DNA from: Treponema sp.
GTDB taxonomy: Bacteria; Spirochaetota; Spirochaetia; Treponematales; Breznakiellaceae
Direction: 5' to 3'
NCBI GenBank assembly: GCA_031283505.1
Contig: JAITBO010000385.1
Coordinates: forward strand, 1-17,062
DNA length: 17,062 nucleotides
Of this stretch, positions 1 through 6,680 are shown piece by piece. Both the position numbers and the translations under genes were made by a program. The notes beneath the pieces are model-generated. The model saw only the letters and a program-made list of their open reading frames with translations. It was not told where the DNA came from and did no database searches. Every line of letters begins with the position of its first letter. Within the stretch, counting starts at the first letter, position 1.

Positions 1-104
1 TCGATGCGGCAGCTCACGTTTCCCCAGGTCCGCACAATCAGGCCGCTTTCCGCAAGCATCTTTCCCGCGACAACAACTTCCTGCCTGGCCAATTCCTGGT
101 CCAT
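1..104 (-). CDS. Class II aldolase/adducin-family protein, N-terminal fragment (gene leaves the window)
   Basis: Only the first 34 codons are present; the gene runs off the left edge. The reading begins MDQELARQEVVVAGKMLAES and continues to a GNVSCRI stretch, which matches the helix plus G-N-(V/I)-S-x-R phosphate-binding motif at the start of class II aldolases such as fuculose- and ribulose-phosphate enzymes. A good ribosome site (AAAGGAGA) lies about 6 nt before the ATG at 104. It starts 35 nt after the aminotransferase stop, so it is very likely the second gene of that leftward transcript. Enzymes of this family cleave sugar phosphates, or epimerise them, using a zinc ion bound by histidines that would lie beyond the window. 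Substrate cannot be read from this fragment, and a non-aldolase adducin-domain member remains possible. Confidence 0.72.
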   Translation of the reverse strand, partial: MDQELARQEVVVAGKMLAESGLIVRTWGNVSCRI

Positions 105-139
105 AGAGAATCTCCTTTAAAAAAGCGGCCCGGCCTTTT

Positions 140-1615
140 TCAGTCCGGCCGGACGACGTGTTTAAAAACCCGCCCGAAACCGGCCAGGGCCTCGTCGATC
201 AGCTCTTCGGTATAGGCGGCGCTGGTGTACAGGCGGCTTCCCGCCAGCGTGACCAGCCCCTCGGCCATGTAGGCGGCGCCCATGTGTTCCATCTCCGTCT
301 TACGCACCGAGGTCTCCTTTAGCACCCCGGGGATCGTCCAGGGCTTGGCCCAGTTAATGGCAAAGTGTATGGTTCCCACGGTTTCCAAATGGCAGATAGA
401 GCCCTGGTTAAAGGCCACAAAGGGCAGGTCTTTTTCCCTGATCAGGGCCTTGAGTCCCGCGGTCAGCCGGTCCCCCGCAAGCCCCGCCTTCCGGCAGGCG
501 TCGGTTTTTTCCATCTCGCAGATCGTGTGATACCCCGCGGCGCAGCTAAGGGGGTTGGCCGCCATGGTCCCGCCGATGAGCGCCTTTTTGTGCTTGCCCC
601 CGCCATGAATCCCCACGGCGAGGTATTTCATGTATTCCCGCCTTCCCCCCAGGCCCCCGGCGCCGGGGTATCCTCCGGCCACTACCTTGCCGAAGACGGT
701 GAGATCCGGTGTCACCCCAAAGTAAGCCTGGGCTCCCGAAAGGCCCACGCGGAAGGCCGTTACTACCTCGTCAAAAATCAGGAGGGCGCCGTACTTCCGG
801 CAGAGGGCCCCGACATTTTTGCAGAAATCCTTGTCCACCGGGTGGGTGCCGCTTTCAGGGCCGATGGGTTCCAGCATGACCGCTGCGGTGCCGCCCCGGA
901 GCCGGTTGAAGCGGAGCTGGCGCTCCAGATCGTTAAGATCTCCGGGGAAAAATTCGCCGGTATTTTTGAAGCAAAACCGGGGTACTCCGTGGGCCTGGGT
1001 GAATTTGGATCCGGGGATACGGATGCCGTAGGCGAGCTGATCGCTCCAGCCGTGGTAGGCGCCGCCCATTTTTAGAACAAATTTTTTCCGGGTTGCCAGG
1101 CGGGCTACCCGGACGGCGGCCATGCAGGCTTCCGTCCCCGAACCAAGCATACGGAACATTTCTACAGAAGGAAAAAGATCGGATATTTTTTTTGCCAGTT
1201 TGTATTCGTATTCATGGAACAGACCCGTGGAAGGGCCGCAGGTGTTGAGCAGTTCCAATACTTTTTCCCGCACCGCCGGGGGATTGCTTCCCAGAACCGT
1301 AGGCCCCCCGGCCTGGAGAAAATCAAAATAGCAATTGCCGTCTATATCGTAGAGCCTGGCCCCTTCGGCCTTGTTAAAGACCAGGGGGAAGGGATAGTTA
1401 AAGGCCAGGTTGTGCTGTACCCCTCCGGGAATAATATTCGCGGCCTCGCTTATCATGGCTTTGGATCGGACGCATTTTTTATCGTAGTAATTTTCCACAT
1501 AGTTTTTCAAAGCATCCGGAGCAATAGAGTAGATCGGTTTTTTAATCAGGGCGTCAAGGGCGGCGACTATTTCCCGGACATCGGGATATTCGGATATGGC
1601 GAATCTTGTATCCAT
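140..1615 (-). CDS. Class III PLP aminotransferase, glutamate-1-semialdehyde aminomutase-like
   Basis: A 491-aa cytosolic PLP enzyme of the class III (omega) aminotransferase family. Seen in the sequence: the phosphate-binding GSGTEA (158-163), the G-A-Y-H-G-W motif (185-190) that stacks on the cofactor, IFDEVVTAFRVG (280-291) with the pyridine-nitrogen aspartate at 282, and FGKVVAGGYPGAG with the Schiff-base lysine at 310. GGTMAANPLSCAAG (348-361) supplies the partner-subunit threonine. It is about 60 residues longer than typical HemL, mostly from an N-terminal extension before the usual start of the fold. The ATG at 1615 has a GAGGAGG site 7 nt upstream. Automatic annotation would probably call it hemL, but the neighbours are a class II aldolase, an FGGY kinase, a sugar symporter and a TetR regulator, with no tetrapyrrole genes, so a catabolic transaminase acting on a sugar-derived or short aldehyde is more likely. 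Substrate unknown. Confidence 0.85.
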   Translation of the reverse strand: MDTRFAISEYPDVREIVAALDALIKKPIYSIAPDALKNYVENYYDKKCVRSKAMISEAANIIPGGVQHNLAFNYPFPLVFNKAEGARLYDIDGNCYFDFLQAGGPTVLGSNPPAVREKVLELLNTCGPSTGLFHEYEYKLAKKISDLFPSVEMFRMLGSGTEACMAAVRVARLATRKKFVLKMGGAYHGWSDQLAYGIRIPGSKFTQAHGVPRFCFKNTGEFFPGDLNDLERQLRFNRLRGGTAAVMLEPIGPESGTHPVDKDFCKNVGALCRKYGALLIFDEVVTAFRVGLSGAQAYFGVTPDLTVFGKVVAGGYPGAGGLGGRREYMKYLAVGIHGGGKHKKALIGGTMAANPLSCAAGYHTICEMEKTDACRKAGLAGDRLTAGLKALIREKDLPFVAFNQGSICHLETVGTIHFAINWAKPWTIPGVLKETSVRKTEMEHMGAAYMAEGLVTLAGSRLYTSAAYTEELIDEALAGFGRVFKHVVRPD

Positions 1616-1642
1616 GGCGTTTCCTCCTCAGGGAACAGGCGG

Positions 1643-1664
1643 AAAGTGAATGGTGGTTCACTTT
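1643..1664. promoter_or_regulatory. Palindromic operator candidate for the divergent TetR regulator
   Basis: A perfect inverted repeat with 8-bp arms, AAAGTGAA (1643-1650) and TTCACTTT (1657-1664), separated by TGGTGG. It begins 5 bp downstream of the -10 element of the leftward promoter, so it covers the expected transcription start of the aminotransferase gene. The size and symmetry fit a TetR-family dimer site, and the adjacent divergent gene encodes such a protein. Regulator-site pairing is inferred from position only. Confidence 0.6.
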
Positions 1665-1669
1665 TTTTT

Positions 1670-1698
1670 ATTGTAAACCCCGGCGTATTTTTTGTCAA
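1670..1698 (-). promoter_or_regulatory. Sigma-70 type promoter for the aminotransferase-aldolase transcript
   Basis: Read on the minus strand: TTGACA (-35, 1693-1698), a 17-bp spacer, then TACAAT (-10, 1670-1675). The -35 is perfect and the -10 matches five of six positions. The expected start lies near 1663, inside the 22-bp palindrome, about 48 nt upstream of the ATG at 1615. This geometry suggests a strong promoter that is switched off by a bound repressor. Confidence 0.75.
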
Positions 1699-1703
1699 CA
1701 AAT

Positions 1704-1725
1704 AAAAAAACGCTTGTGTTTTTTT
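1704..1725. promoter_or_regulatory. Second, AT-rich inverted repeat in the divergent gap
   Basis: Arms AAAAAAAC (1704-1711) and GTTTTTTT (1718-1725) flank GCTTGT, giving the same 8+6+8 geometry as the 1643-1664 palindrome, though a different sequence. It overlaps a possible rightward promoter for the regulator gene: TTGTGT (1714-1719), 17 bp, TATCCT (1737-1742). It could be an autoregulatory site, or simply chance pairing of an A-run with a T-run. Low confidence. Confidence 0.25.
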
Positions 1726-1749
1726 CCGTTTCGGGGTATCCTGTTTTTT

Positions 1750-2409
1750 ATGGCCGATTCATTTCATAAAGAAGCCTTTAACAGAATCCCCGAGGAAAAA
1801 CGTTCCCGCATCATTGCTGCCGCCACCGCCGAGTTTGCCAACAAAGGTTTTGATCAGGCGAGTGTCAGCAGTATCGCCAAAAAAGCGGGGATCAGCGTGG
1901 GCTCCCTTTATAAATATTTTTCATCAAAAGAGAATTTTTTTTTATCCTGCATCCGGTTTGGTATCAATACTCTGGAAGATGTCCTTAAGGATGTCCTTCG
2001 TTCGGAGGGGGATCTTTTTTCCAAGGCGGAAAAGATCGCCCGGCTTATTCAGCGGCATTCCCGGCAAAACGCGGAGCTTATACGCCTTTACAATGAAATC
2101 GCCGCGGAGGGCAATTCGCCGCTGGCAAGGCGTCTGTCGAGGGATATGGAAGGCGTTTCCGCCCGCGCCTACACCGCGCTTATCCGCCAGGGACAGAAAG
2201 ACGGCGGTATCCGCCGGGACGCCGATCCAAAGCTCTTTGCCTGTTTTTTGGACAACCTTTTTGTGATGCTGCAATTTTCCTATGCCTGTGAATACTATCA
2301 GGAACGCTTCATGGTCTATGCCGGCAGGGGTGTTTTTCGCAGGGACGAGGATGTTATAAAAAATTTTTTGAAATTTATACGGGCGGCTTTTTCCCCGGAA
2401 GAAAAATAG
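1750..2409 (+). CDS. TetR/AcrR-family transcriptional regulator
   Basis: A 219-aa regulator. The N-terminal DNA-binding domain is clear: RSRIIAAATAEFANKGF (about 18-34) followed by the helix-turn-helix around 38-57 with IAKKAGISVGSLYKYFSSKE, the hallmark TetR signature. The remaining roughly 150 residues form the variable ligand-binding and dimerisation domain, which does not reveal the inducer. The ATG at 1750 was chosen because it places the fold at the usual distance from the start; the reading frame stays open upstream to 1606 but that stretch is not TetR-like. The ribosome site is weak (GGGGT about 9 nt upstream) and a possible -10 element lies only 8-13 nt before the ATG, so the message could be leaderless. 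It is first gene of a probable operon with the kinase (21-nt gap) and symporter, and probably represses the divergent aminotransferase genes. Confidence 0.9.
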   Translation: MADSFHKEAFNRIPEEKRSRIIAAATAEFANKGFDQASVSSIAKKAGISVGSLYKYFSSKENFFLSCIRFGINTLEDVLKDVLRSEGDLFSKAEKIARLIQRHSRQNAELIRLYNEIAAEGNSPLARRLSRDMEGVSARAYTALIRQGQKDGGIRRDADPKLFACFLDNLFVMLQFSYACEYYQERFMVYAGRGVFRRDEDVIKNFLKFIRAAFSPEEK

Positions 2410-2430
2410 CGGCAAAGGGAGTATCAAGTT

Positions 2431-4029
2431 ATGTACGCTTTAACCTATGACGTGGGAACCACGGGCCTCAAAACCTGCCTGTTCAGCATTACCGGCAAGC
2501 TGGAACTGAAGGAAAGCGCTTACGCCGGATACGGCCTGTACACGCTGGAAAACGGCGGGGTCGAGCAGGACCCGGAAGAATGGTGGCAGGCTGTCTGCTC
2601 GACAACCAGGGAAGTGATCAAAAAGGCAGGTATCCGGGGAGAGGACGTGGAGGCGGTCTCCTTCTGTTCCCAGATGCAGTGCCTGGTCCTTGTGGACAAG
2701 GAGGGAAGGCCCGTCCGCAGGGCCATGAGTTACCTTGATTCCCGGGCCCACCACCAATATGCAAAGGGTATAACCAGCGGTTTCGCCATTGGCGGCCTCA
2801 ATGTAAGAAAACTGATTGTTTCTCTGGCCTTTACCAAGGCAATGGCCGCCAGCGTCAAGGACCCCGTGTGGAAGTACAACTGGGTCAGGGACAACGAGCC
2901 GGAAAATTTCAGCCGGGTCTGCAAATGGCTGGACACCAAGGAATATCTTATTGCCCGCATGACGGGGAATATGTGCATGACCCTTGATTCCGCCTATGCC
3001 ACCATGTTGTACGATGTACGCCCCGGCAGGCAGGGCTGGTGCCGTCCGATCTGTAAAATGCTCGGGGTAAACCCGGACCATCTACCACCCCTCATCAAAT
3101 CCAGCGATTCCGCGGGGCGCGTCAAATCCCGGGCCGCGGAAGAATTGGGCCTTAAAGAGGGCGCCCTGGTATACGGGGGAGGAGGGGACGCGGTCCTCAT
3201 CGGAGTGGGGACCGGCGCCACCGAACTGGGGGATACCTACGTTTACCTTGGAACCTCGGGCTGGGTGTCCACCCTCACGGACAGGCAGATTCTGGACATT
3301 AATTCCCGGATTGCGTCTATTATCGGGCCCCAGCCGGGCCGGTTTCATTATTTCGCGGAAATCGAAACCGCCGCGAAGTGCCTTGAGTGGGTCAAAGATC
3401 ACCTTGCCCTGGACGAGATTGGGATATACCTCGAAAAAAAGAACGTTACCGAATCTCTTGAAAAGGTCTACATAAGCCTCTACGACTACCTCTGCGAAGT
3501 GGTAAGCCGTGTTCCCGCGGGGAGCCAGGGCGTTATATTTACCCCCTGGCTTCACGGCAACCGCTGTCCCTTTGAGGACCCCAACGCCCGGGGGATATTT
3601 TTCAACATCGGTCTGGAGACAGGCAAGTCCGCCCTTATCCGGGCTGTTATCGAAGGAATCTGTTACCATTGCCGTTTGGCGCTGGAGGCGGAGGAAAAAC
3701 GGTTAAAAATTTCAGACAGCGTCATGGTCTCCGGCGGCGGCGCCCTGTCTTCGGTGATCTGTCAGATCCTCGCGGACATTCTGGGCCGCAAGGTCCTGGT
3801 CCTGCCCAACCCCCAGAATTCCGGCTCTTTTGGCGCGGCCATAGTGATCGCCGCGGGTCTGGGCAGGATACCTTCTATCGAAGACGCCAAGACACTGCTC
3901 CCCCCCTACACGGTCTATACCCCGGTCAAGGAAAACAAACTTGTCCATGACCGGAATTACCTGGTATTTAAAAACCTGTACAAGAACAATAAAAAGAGCT
4001 TTGCCCTTTTAAATTCGCAGTCAAAATAG
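2431..4029 (+). CDS. FGGY-family carbohydrate kinase (xylulokinase-like)
   Basis: A 532-aa cytosolic kinase of the FGGY family, which phosphorylates sugars or polyols with ATP. Visible landmarks: the N-terminal phosphate-1 motif DVGTTGLKT (7-15), VEQDPEEWW (44-52), the catalytic-base region GGGGDAVLIGVG with aspartate 253, the GTSGWVS loop (274-280), and the C-terminal nucleotide-binding signature with SGGGALS (434-440), followed by PNPQNSGSFGAA. Length is at the upper end for the family. Family members use xylulose, ribulose, rhamnulose, fuculose, gluconate, glycerol or erythritol, and the sequence does not decide between them; xylulokinase would be the default label. An AAGGGAG ribosome site lies 9 nt before the ATG. 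The TetR gene ends 21 nt upstream and the symporter starts 10 nt downstream, so the three are probably co-transcribed. The product may be the substrate of the divergently encoded class II aldolase. Confidence 0.88.
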   Translation: MYALTYDVGTTGLKTCLFSITGKLELKESAYAGYGLYTLENGGVEQDPEEWWQAVCSTTREVIKKAGIRGEDVEAVSFCSQMQCLVLVDKEGRPVRRAMSYLDSRAHHQYAKGITSGFAIGGLNVRKLIVSLAFTKAMAASVKDPVWKYNWVRDNEPENFSRVCKWLDTKEYLIARMTGNMCMTLDSAYATMLYDVRPGRQGWCRPICKMLGVNPDHLPPLIKSSDSAGRVKSRAAEELGLKEGALVYGGGGDAVLIGVGTGATELGDTYVYLGTSGWVSTLTDRQILDINSRIASIIGPQPGRFHYFAEIETAAKCLEWVKDHLALDEIGIYLEKKNVTESLEKVYISLYDYLCEVVSRVPAGSQGVIFTPWLHGNRCPFEDPNARGIFFNIGLETGKSALIRAVIEGICYHCRLALEAEEKRLKISDSVMVSGGGALSSVICQILADILGRKVLVLPNPQNSGSFGAAIVIAAGLGRIPSIEDAKTLLPPYTVYTPVKENKLVHDRNYLVFKNLYKNNKKSFALLNSQSK

Positions 4030-4039
4030 GAGGAATATT

Positions 4040-5443
4040 GTGGAAAAAAAATACACTCTCGGACACAGGCGGACCTTAGGGTATGCTTCGGGAATCATTA
4101 CCGAATCTCTGATTTACAATATGTATTTTACCTATTATCTGGTTTTCCTGACTTCCGTCGCGGGGCTGAAGCCGGCCCTGGCCGGTACGGTAAGCCTGAT
4201 CTCCGTATTTCTGGACGCCTTGGCCGATCCTGTCCTCGGCTTTTTATCCGACCGGCCCGGGGCGGACAAACGCAGGTTTATGGCCCGTGCCCTCTTCCCC
4301 CTGGCCCTTAGTTCCGTGGCCGCCTTTGTTACTTTTCCCGCAGAAATCTCCGGGGGGATCAAGTTTATTTACTATGTGCTGATCACCATCGTCTTTTGGC
4401 TGAGCTATACTACCTATACCATTCCCTACTACGCTGTTGTGGCGGAGATCACCGAGGATTACGACGAGCGTACCCGTATCCGCAGTTTAAGCTCCCTGAT
4501 CAACACCGGCGGCATCTGTCTTGGCAATGTTCTTCCCGCGATATTGCCCGGAGCTTTTGCGGCCCTTGGTTTTTCCTTTTCCGGAGGTTGGCTGCCGACT
4601 GTGGCCGTCCTGGCCTTCATATCCCTGGTATTCGGCGTGATTACCCTGCGCTCCCTCAGGCAGGCCAAACTCTACCGCCCCCCGGAACAGACGAACCGCT
4701 TTGATTTTTTTAAGACCATGCTATCCATCCTCAAGCTGGCGCCGTTTAAAGGCTTTTCAATTTTTGTCTTTTTTTATCTGGCTGCCAGCGCCATGATCCA
4801 GGCCAATATTGTTTTTATGATTGTCCACTGCGTGGGCCTTACCCAGGATTTTATGGCGGCGGTCGTGGGCATCCTTGTGGTGACCATGCTGATCTTTATC
4901 CCGGTTACCACGGCCATTGCGGAAAAACGGGACCGCCGCGCCGCCTGCCTGGTGATGTTTTCCCTGATGCTGGCAGGGCTGGTGATCCTCAAAATCGTTG
5001 GCATTGATTCGGTCATCACGCTTGTCTTTGAGGCCGTTACTATGGGGATCGGGACTGCCGCTTTCTGGACTGTGTTTTACTCCATATCTTACGACCTGGT
5101 GGAGGTTGACGAACTGATCAACGGCGCCAGGCGCGAGGGGACTATCACCGCCGTTCCCCAGTTTATCCAGAAATTCGGCGCGGCGGTGGGCGTTTGGCTG
5201 GCGGGAATTTTTCTGACTTTCTACAAGTACGACAGCCTTTCTTCCCTTCAGTCTGAAGCGACGGTAAAAGGCATTGAGAGTATCGGGACCATTATCCCCG
5301 CGGTTTTCCTGGCGTTTTCGATTGCCGGGCTTTTGCTGTATCCCGTTACCAGGAAGCGCTTTGAAAAGCTCCTGGCGGCCCTGGCCAAAAAGCGCCTGGG
5401 AGAGGCCTACACCACCGAGGGCTTTGAAAAGTTGGTTAGCTGA
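4040..5443 (+). CDS. GPH-family cation:sugar symporter (MelB/UidB-like MFS transporter)
   Basis: A 467-aa inner-membrane protein with about 12 hydrophobic segments. It belongs to the glycoside-pentoside-hexuronide:cation symporters rather than the classical MFS. Helix 2 carries LDALADP with aspartates 59 and 63 in the D-x-x-x-D-P arrangement that binds the cation in MelB, followed by GFLSDRPGADKRRF. The family loop AVVAEITEDYDERTRIRSL (132-150) is well kept, as is DLVEVDELINGARREGTIT (352-370), and a lysine in helix 11 (378, FIQKFG) sits where MelB has its essential Lys. The start is GTG at 4040, chosen because AGGAGG lies 6 nt upstream. It is last of the TetR-kinase-symporter group and is presumably the importer of the substrate of this locus, driven by Na+ or H+. 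No convincing terminator follows. Confidence 0.9.
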   Translation: MEKKYTLGHRRTLGYASGIITESLIYNMYFTYYLVFLTSVAGLKPALAGTVSLISVFLDALADPVLGFLSDRPGADKRRFMARALFPLALSSVAAFVTFPAEISGGIKFIYYVLITIVFWLSYTTYTIPYYAVVAEITEDYDERTRIRSLSSLINTGGICLGNVLPAILPGAFAALGFSFSGGWLPTVAVLAFISLVFGVITLRSLRQAKLYRPPEQTNRFDFFKTMLSILKLAPFKGFSIFVFFYLAASAMIQANIVFMIVHCVGLTQDFMAAVVGILVVTMLIFIPVTTAIAEKRDRRAACLVMFSLMLAGLVILKIVGIDSVITLVFEAVTMGIGTAAFWTVFYSISYDLVEVDELINGARREGTITAVPQFIQKFGAAVGVWLAGIFLTFYKYDSLSSLQSEATVKGIESIGTIIPAVFLAFSIAGLLLYPVTRKRFEKLLAALAKKRLGEAYTTEGFEKLVS

Positions 5444-5595
5444 AACCGTAGCCCATAGGAATCCCCGCGGAAGGGGAAAGGCCCGGCTCAAAGTCAATTA
5501 TAAAGTCCATGTTTTAACACCAGTCCTTGTCGTGTGGAGTGTACAAAGGGGAAATGATGAATAATGGGGCTCCGCTTCCGGCGGCCCTCGCGGCG

Positions 5596-5799
5596 CTAAT
5601 TCCCGGTTCCTTTGATTGCGTCCATCCAGACGCCGGGACCCAGGCAACGAGCCATAGGGGGAAGTTCCCATTCCAGTTCCGTAAAGGAAGCGGGCACGGT
5701 CAGGGCGGCGGCAAGGCGGTTTATCGTCTCCGTCCCCGCAGGCAGGAGGCCGGCTGCGTGTTTTGCCCGCAGAAGGGCCAGAATCTCTTCTTTATCCAT
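5596..5799 (-). CDS. Small hypothetical protein coupled to the upstream unknown gene
   Basis: A 67-aa acidic protein beginning MDKEEILALLRAKHAAGLLP. I do not recognise a family. The ATG at 5797-5799 lies inside the last codons of the 293-aa gene, overlapping its stop by 8 nt in another frame, the usual layout for translational coupling. The N-terminal third is predicted to be helical (a charged, leucine- and alanine-rich segment), and the C-terminal part has ELEWELPPMARCLGPGVWMDAI. There is no signal peptide and no membrane segment. It is the last gene of the leftward pncA operon and faces the symporter gene convergently across 152 bp. It is judged real because of the overlap with its partner, but it is short. 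Confidence 0.55.
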   Translation of the reverse strand: MDKEEILALLRAKHAAGLLPAGTETINRLAAALTVPASFTELEWELPPMARCLGPGVWMDAIKGTGN

Positions 5800-6673
5800 A
5801 CATTTCCCCAAAAAGTTCCAGTTGGCCAAAGACCGGCTCCTTTGTCTCCTGGTGGACGGCGGATTGACCCTTCCGCCCCTCCGGAATCCGGCGCATACCC
5901 CGTTTCTTCAGGGCCGGGAGGAATTCGTTGATAAGGGACGCCATGTCCGCGTCCAGAAAACGGCTGCCGCCTGTAGCCAGGGCTTTTTCCAGAGCGGATG
6001 CGGCGGCTTCGTCGTCTTTGCCCAAAAGGGCAAAGCCCAGAACGCAGAAACCGTCGGCCTCGCCCAGGGTCTTTACCGTCACGGAAAAAAAGTCCGATTC
6101 CTCCCAGCCGGCCTTGTCCAGGAGGTCCAGGCAGTACCGGACATAACGCAGGGCCAGGAGGGGACCGTCCCCGTGTTTTTGCTCCAGAAGGGATTTCATG
6201 ATCTTTCCGGCTAAAAGAGCGAATTGCTCCGTCAGGCCGTGATTGAGGGCTTCTTCAGCCTGTCCTGCCAGAAAGGACAGAGGATGGGGTTCCACGATAA
6301 GACGGTGGTAGAGGCTGGTCACGGCGTTGCAGGCCCCGGAAAGTTCGTCAAAAATGGTTTCCCGATGGCCCGTTCCCTGCCGGGCTATCCAGGCCCTGAA
6401 CAGGGGCTTGAGCGCGCCGGGAGGGGAATCGTCCTCTATGGCTTCTAGGGCGGCCTCGCAACCGGACAAATCCCCCGAGTAGAGGGAACGAATCCCGTAT
6501 ATCAGGTGCTTCCAGGGCTGTAATTGCCTGTCCCCGACTTTCTCCATGCAGGTAAAGCTTTCGGGATTGTCCATGCCGTTGGTAACTGCGTCAAAGGCAT
6601 CCACCAGGCTCCACGCGGGGGAGGCCAGAGGATAAGAGCGCATCAGGGCGTACAGATCGTCGTTCTCGTTCAT
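5792..6673 (-). CDS. Hypothetical helical-repeat-like protein in the NAD salvage operon
   Basis: A 293-aa, apparently soluble and acidic protein that I do not recognise. It is rich in Leu, Ala and Glu with many short amphipathic helices, for example KHLIYGIRSLYSGDLSGCEA (about 94-113) and LGFALLGKDDEAAASALEKA (about 213-232). The second resembles the A/B helix pair of a TPR, so a TPR-like solenoid is plausible but not proven. There is no signal peptide. The start ATG at 6673 is 7 nt after the pncB stop and has no clear ribosome site close by, which suggests coupling to pncB translation. Its end overlaps the following 67-aa gene. Position alone links it to NAD metabolism; nothing in its sequence shows an enzymatic motif. 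Confidence 0.7.
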   Translation of the reverse strand: MNENDDLYALMRSYPLASPAWSLVDAFDAVTNGMDNPESFTCMEKVGDRQLQPWKHLIYGIRSLYSGDLSGCEAALEAIEDDSPPGALKPLFRAWIARQGTGHRETIFDELSGACNAVTSLYHRLIVEPHPLSFLAGQAEEALNHGLTEQFALLAGKIMKSLLEQKHGDGPLLALRYVRYCLDLLDKAGWEESDFFSVTVKTLGEADGFCVLGFALLGKDDEAAASALEKALATGGSRFLDADMASLINEFLPALKKRGMRRIPEGRKGQSAVHQETKEPVFGQLELFGEMYG

Positions 6674-6680
6674 CAGGATA

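Noticed and set aside
365..1075. Long open frame opposite the aminotransferase gene
   Set aside because: The other strand encodes a complete PLP enzyme with all motifs; the plus-strand reading has no recognisable domain and is a GC-rich shadow.
5462..5477. Small hairpin TCCCC-N6-GGGGA after the symporter gene, considered as a terminator
   Set aside because: The stem is only 5 bp and no T-run follows on either strand.
5554..5931. Plus-strand frame starting ATGATGAATAATGGG with a nearby GGGGAA ribosome-like site
   Set aside because: It runs antisense through both unknown genes of the pncA operon, and its product has no domain-like character; the overlapping minus-strand pair is better supported.
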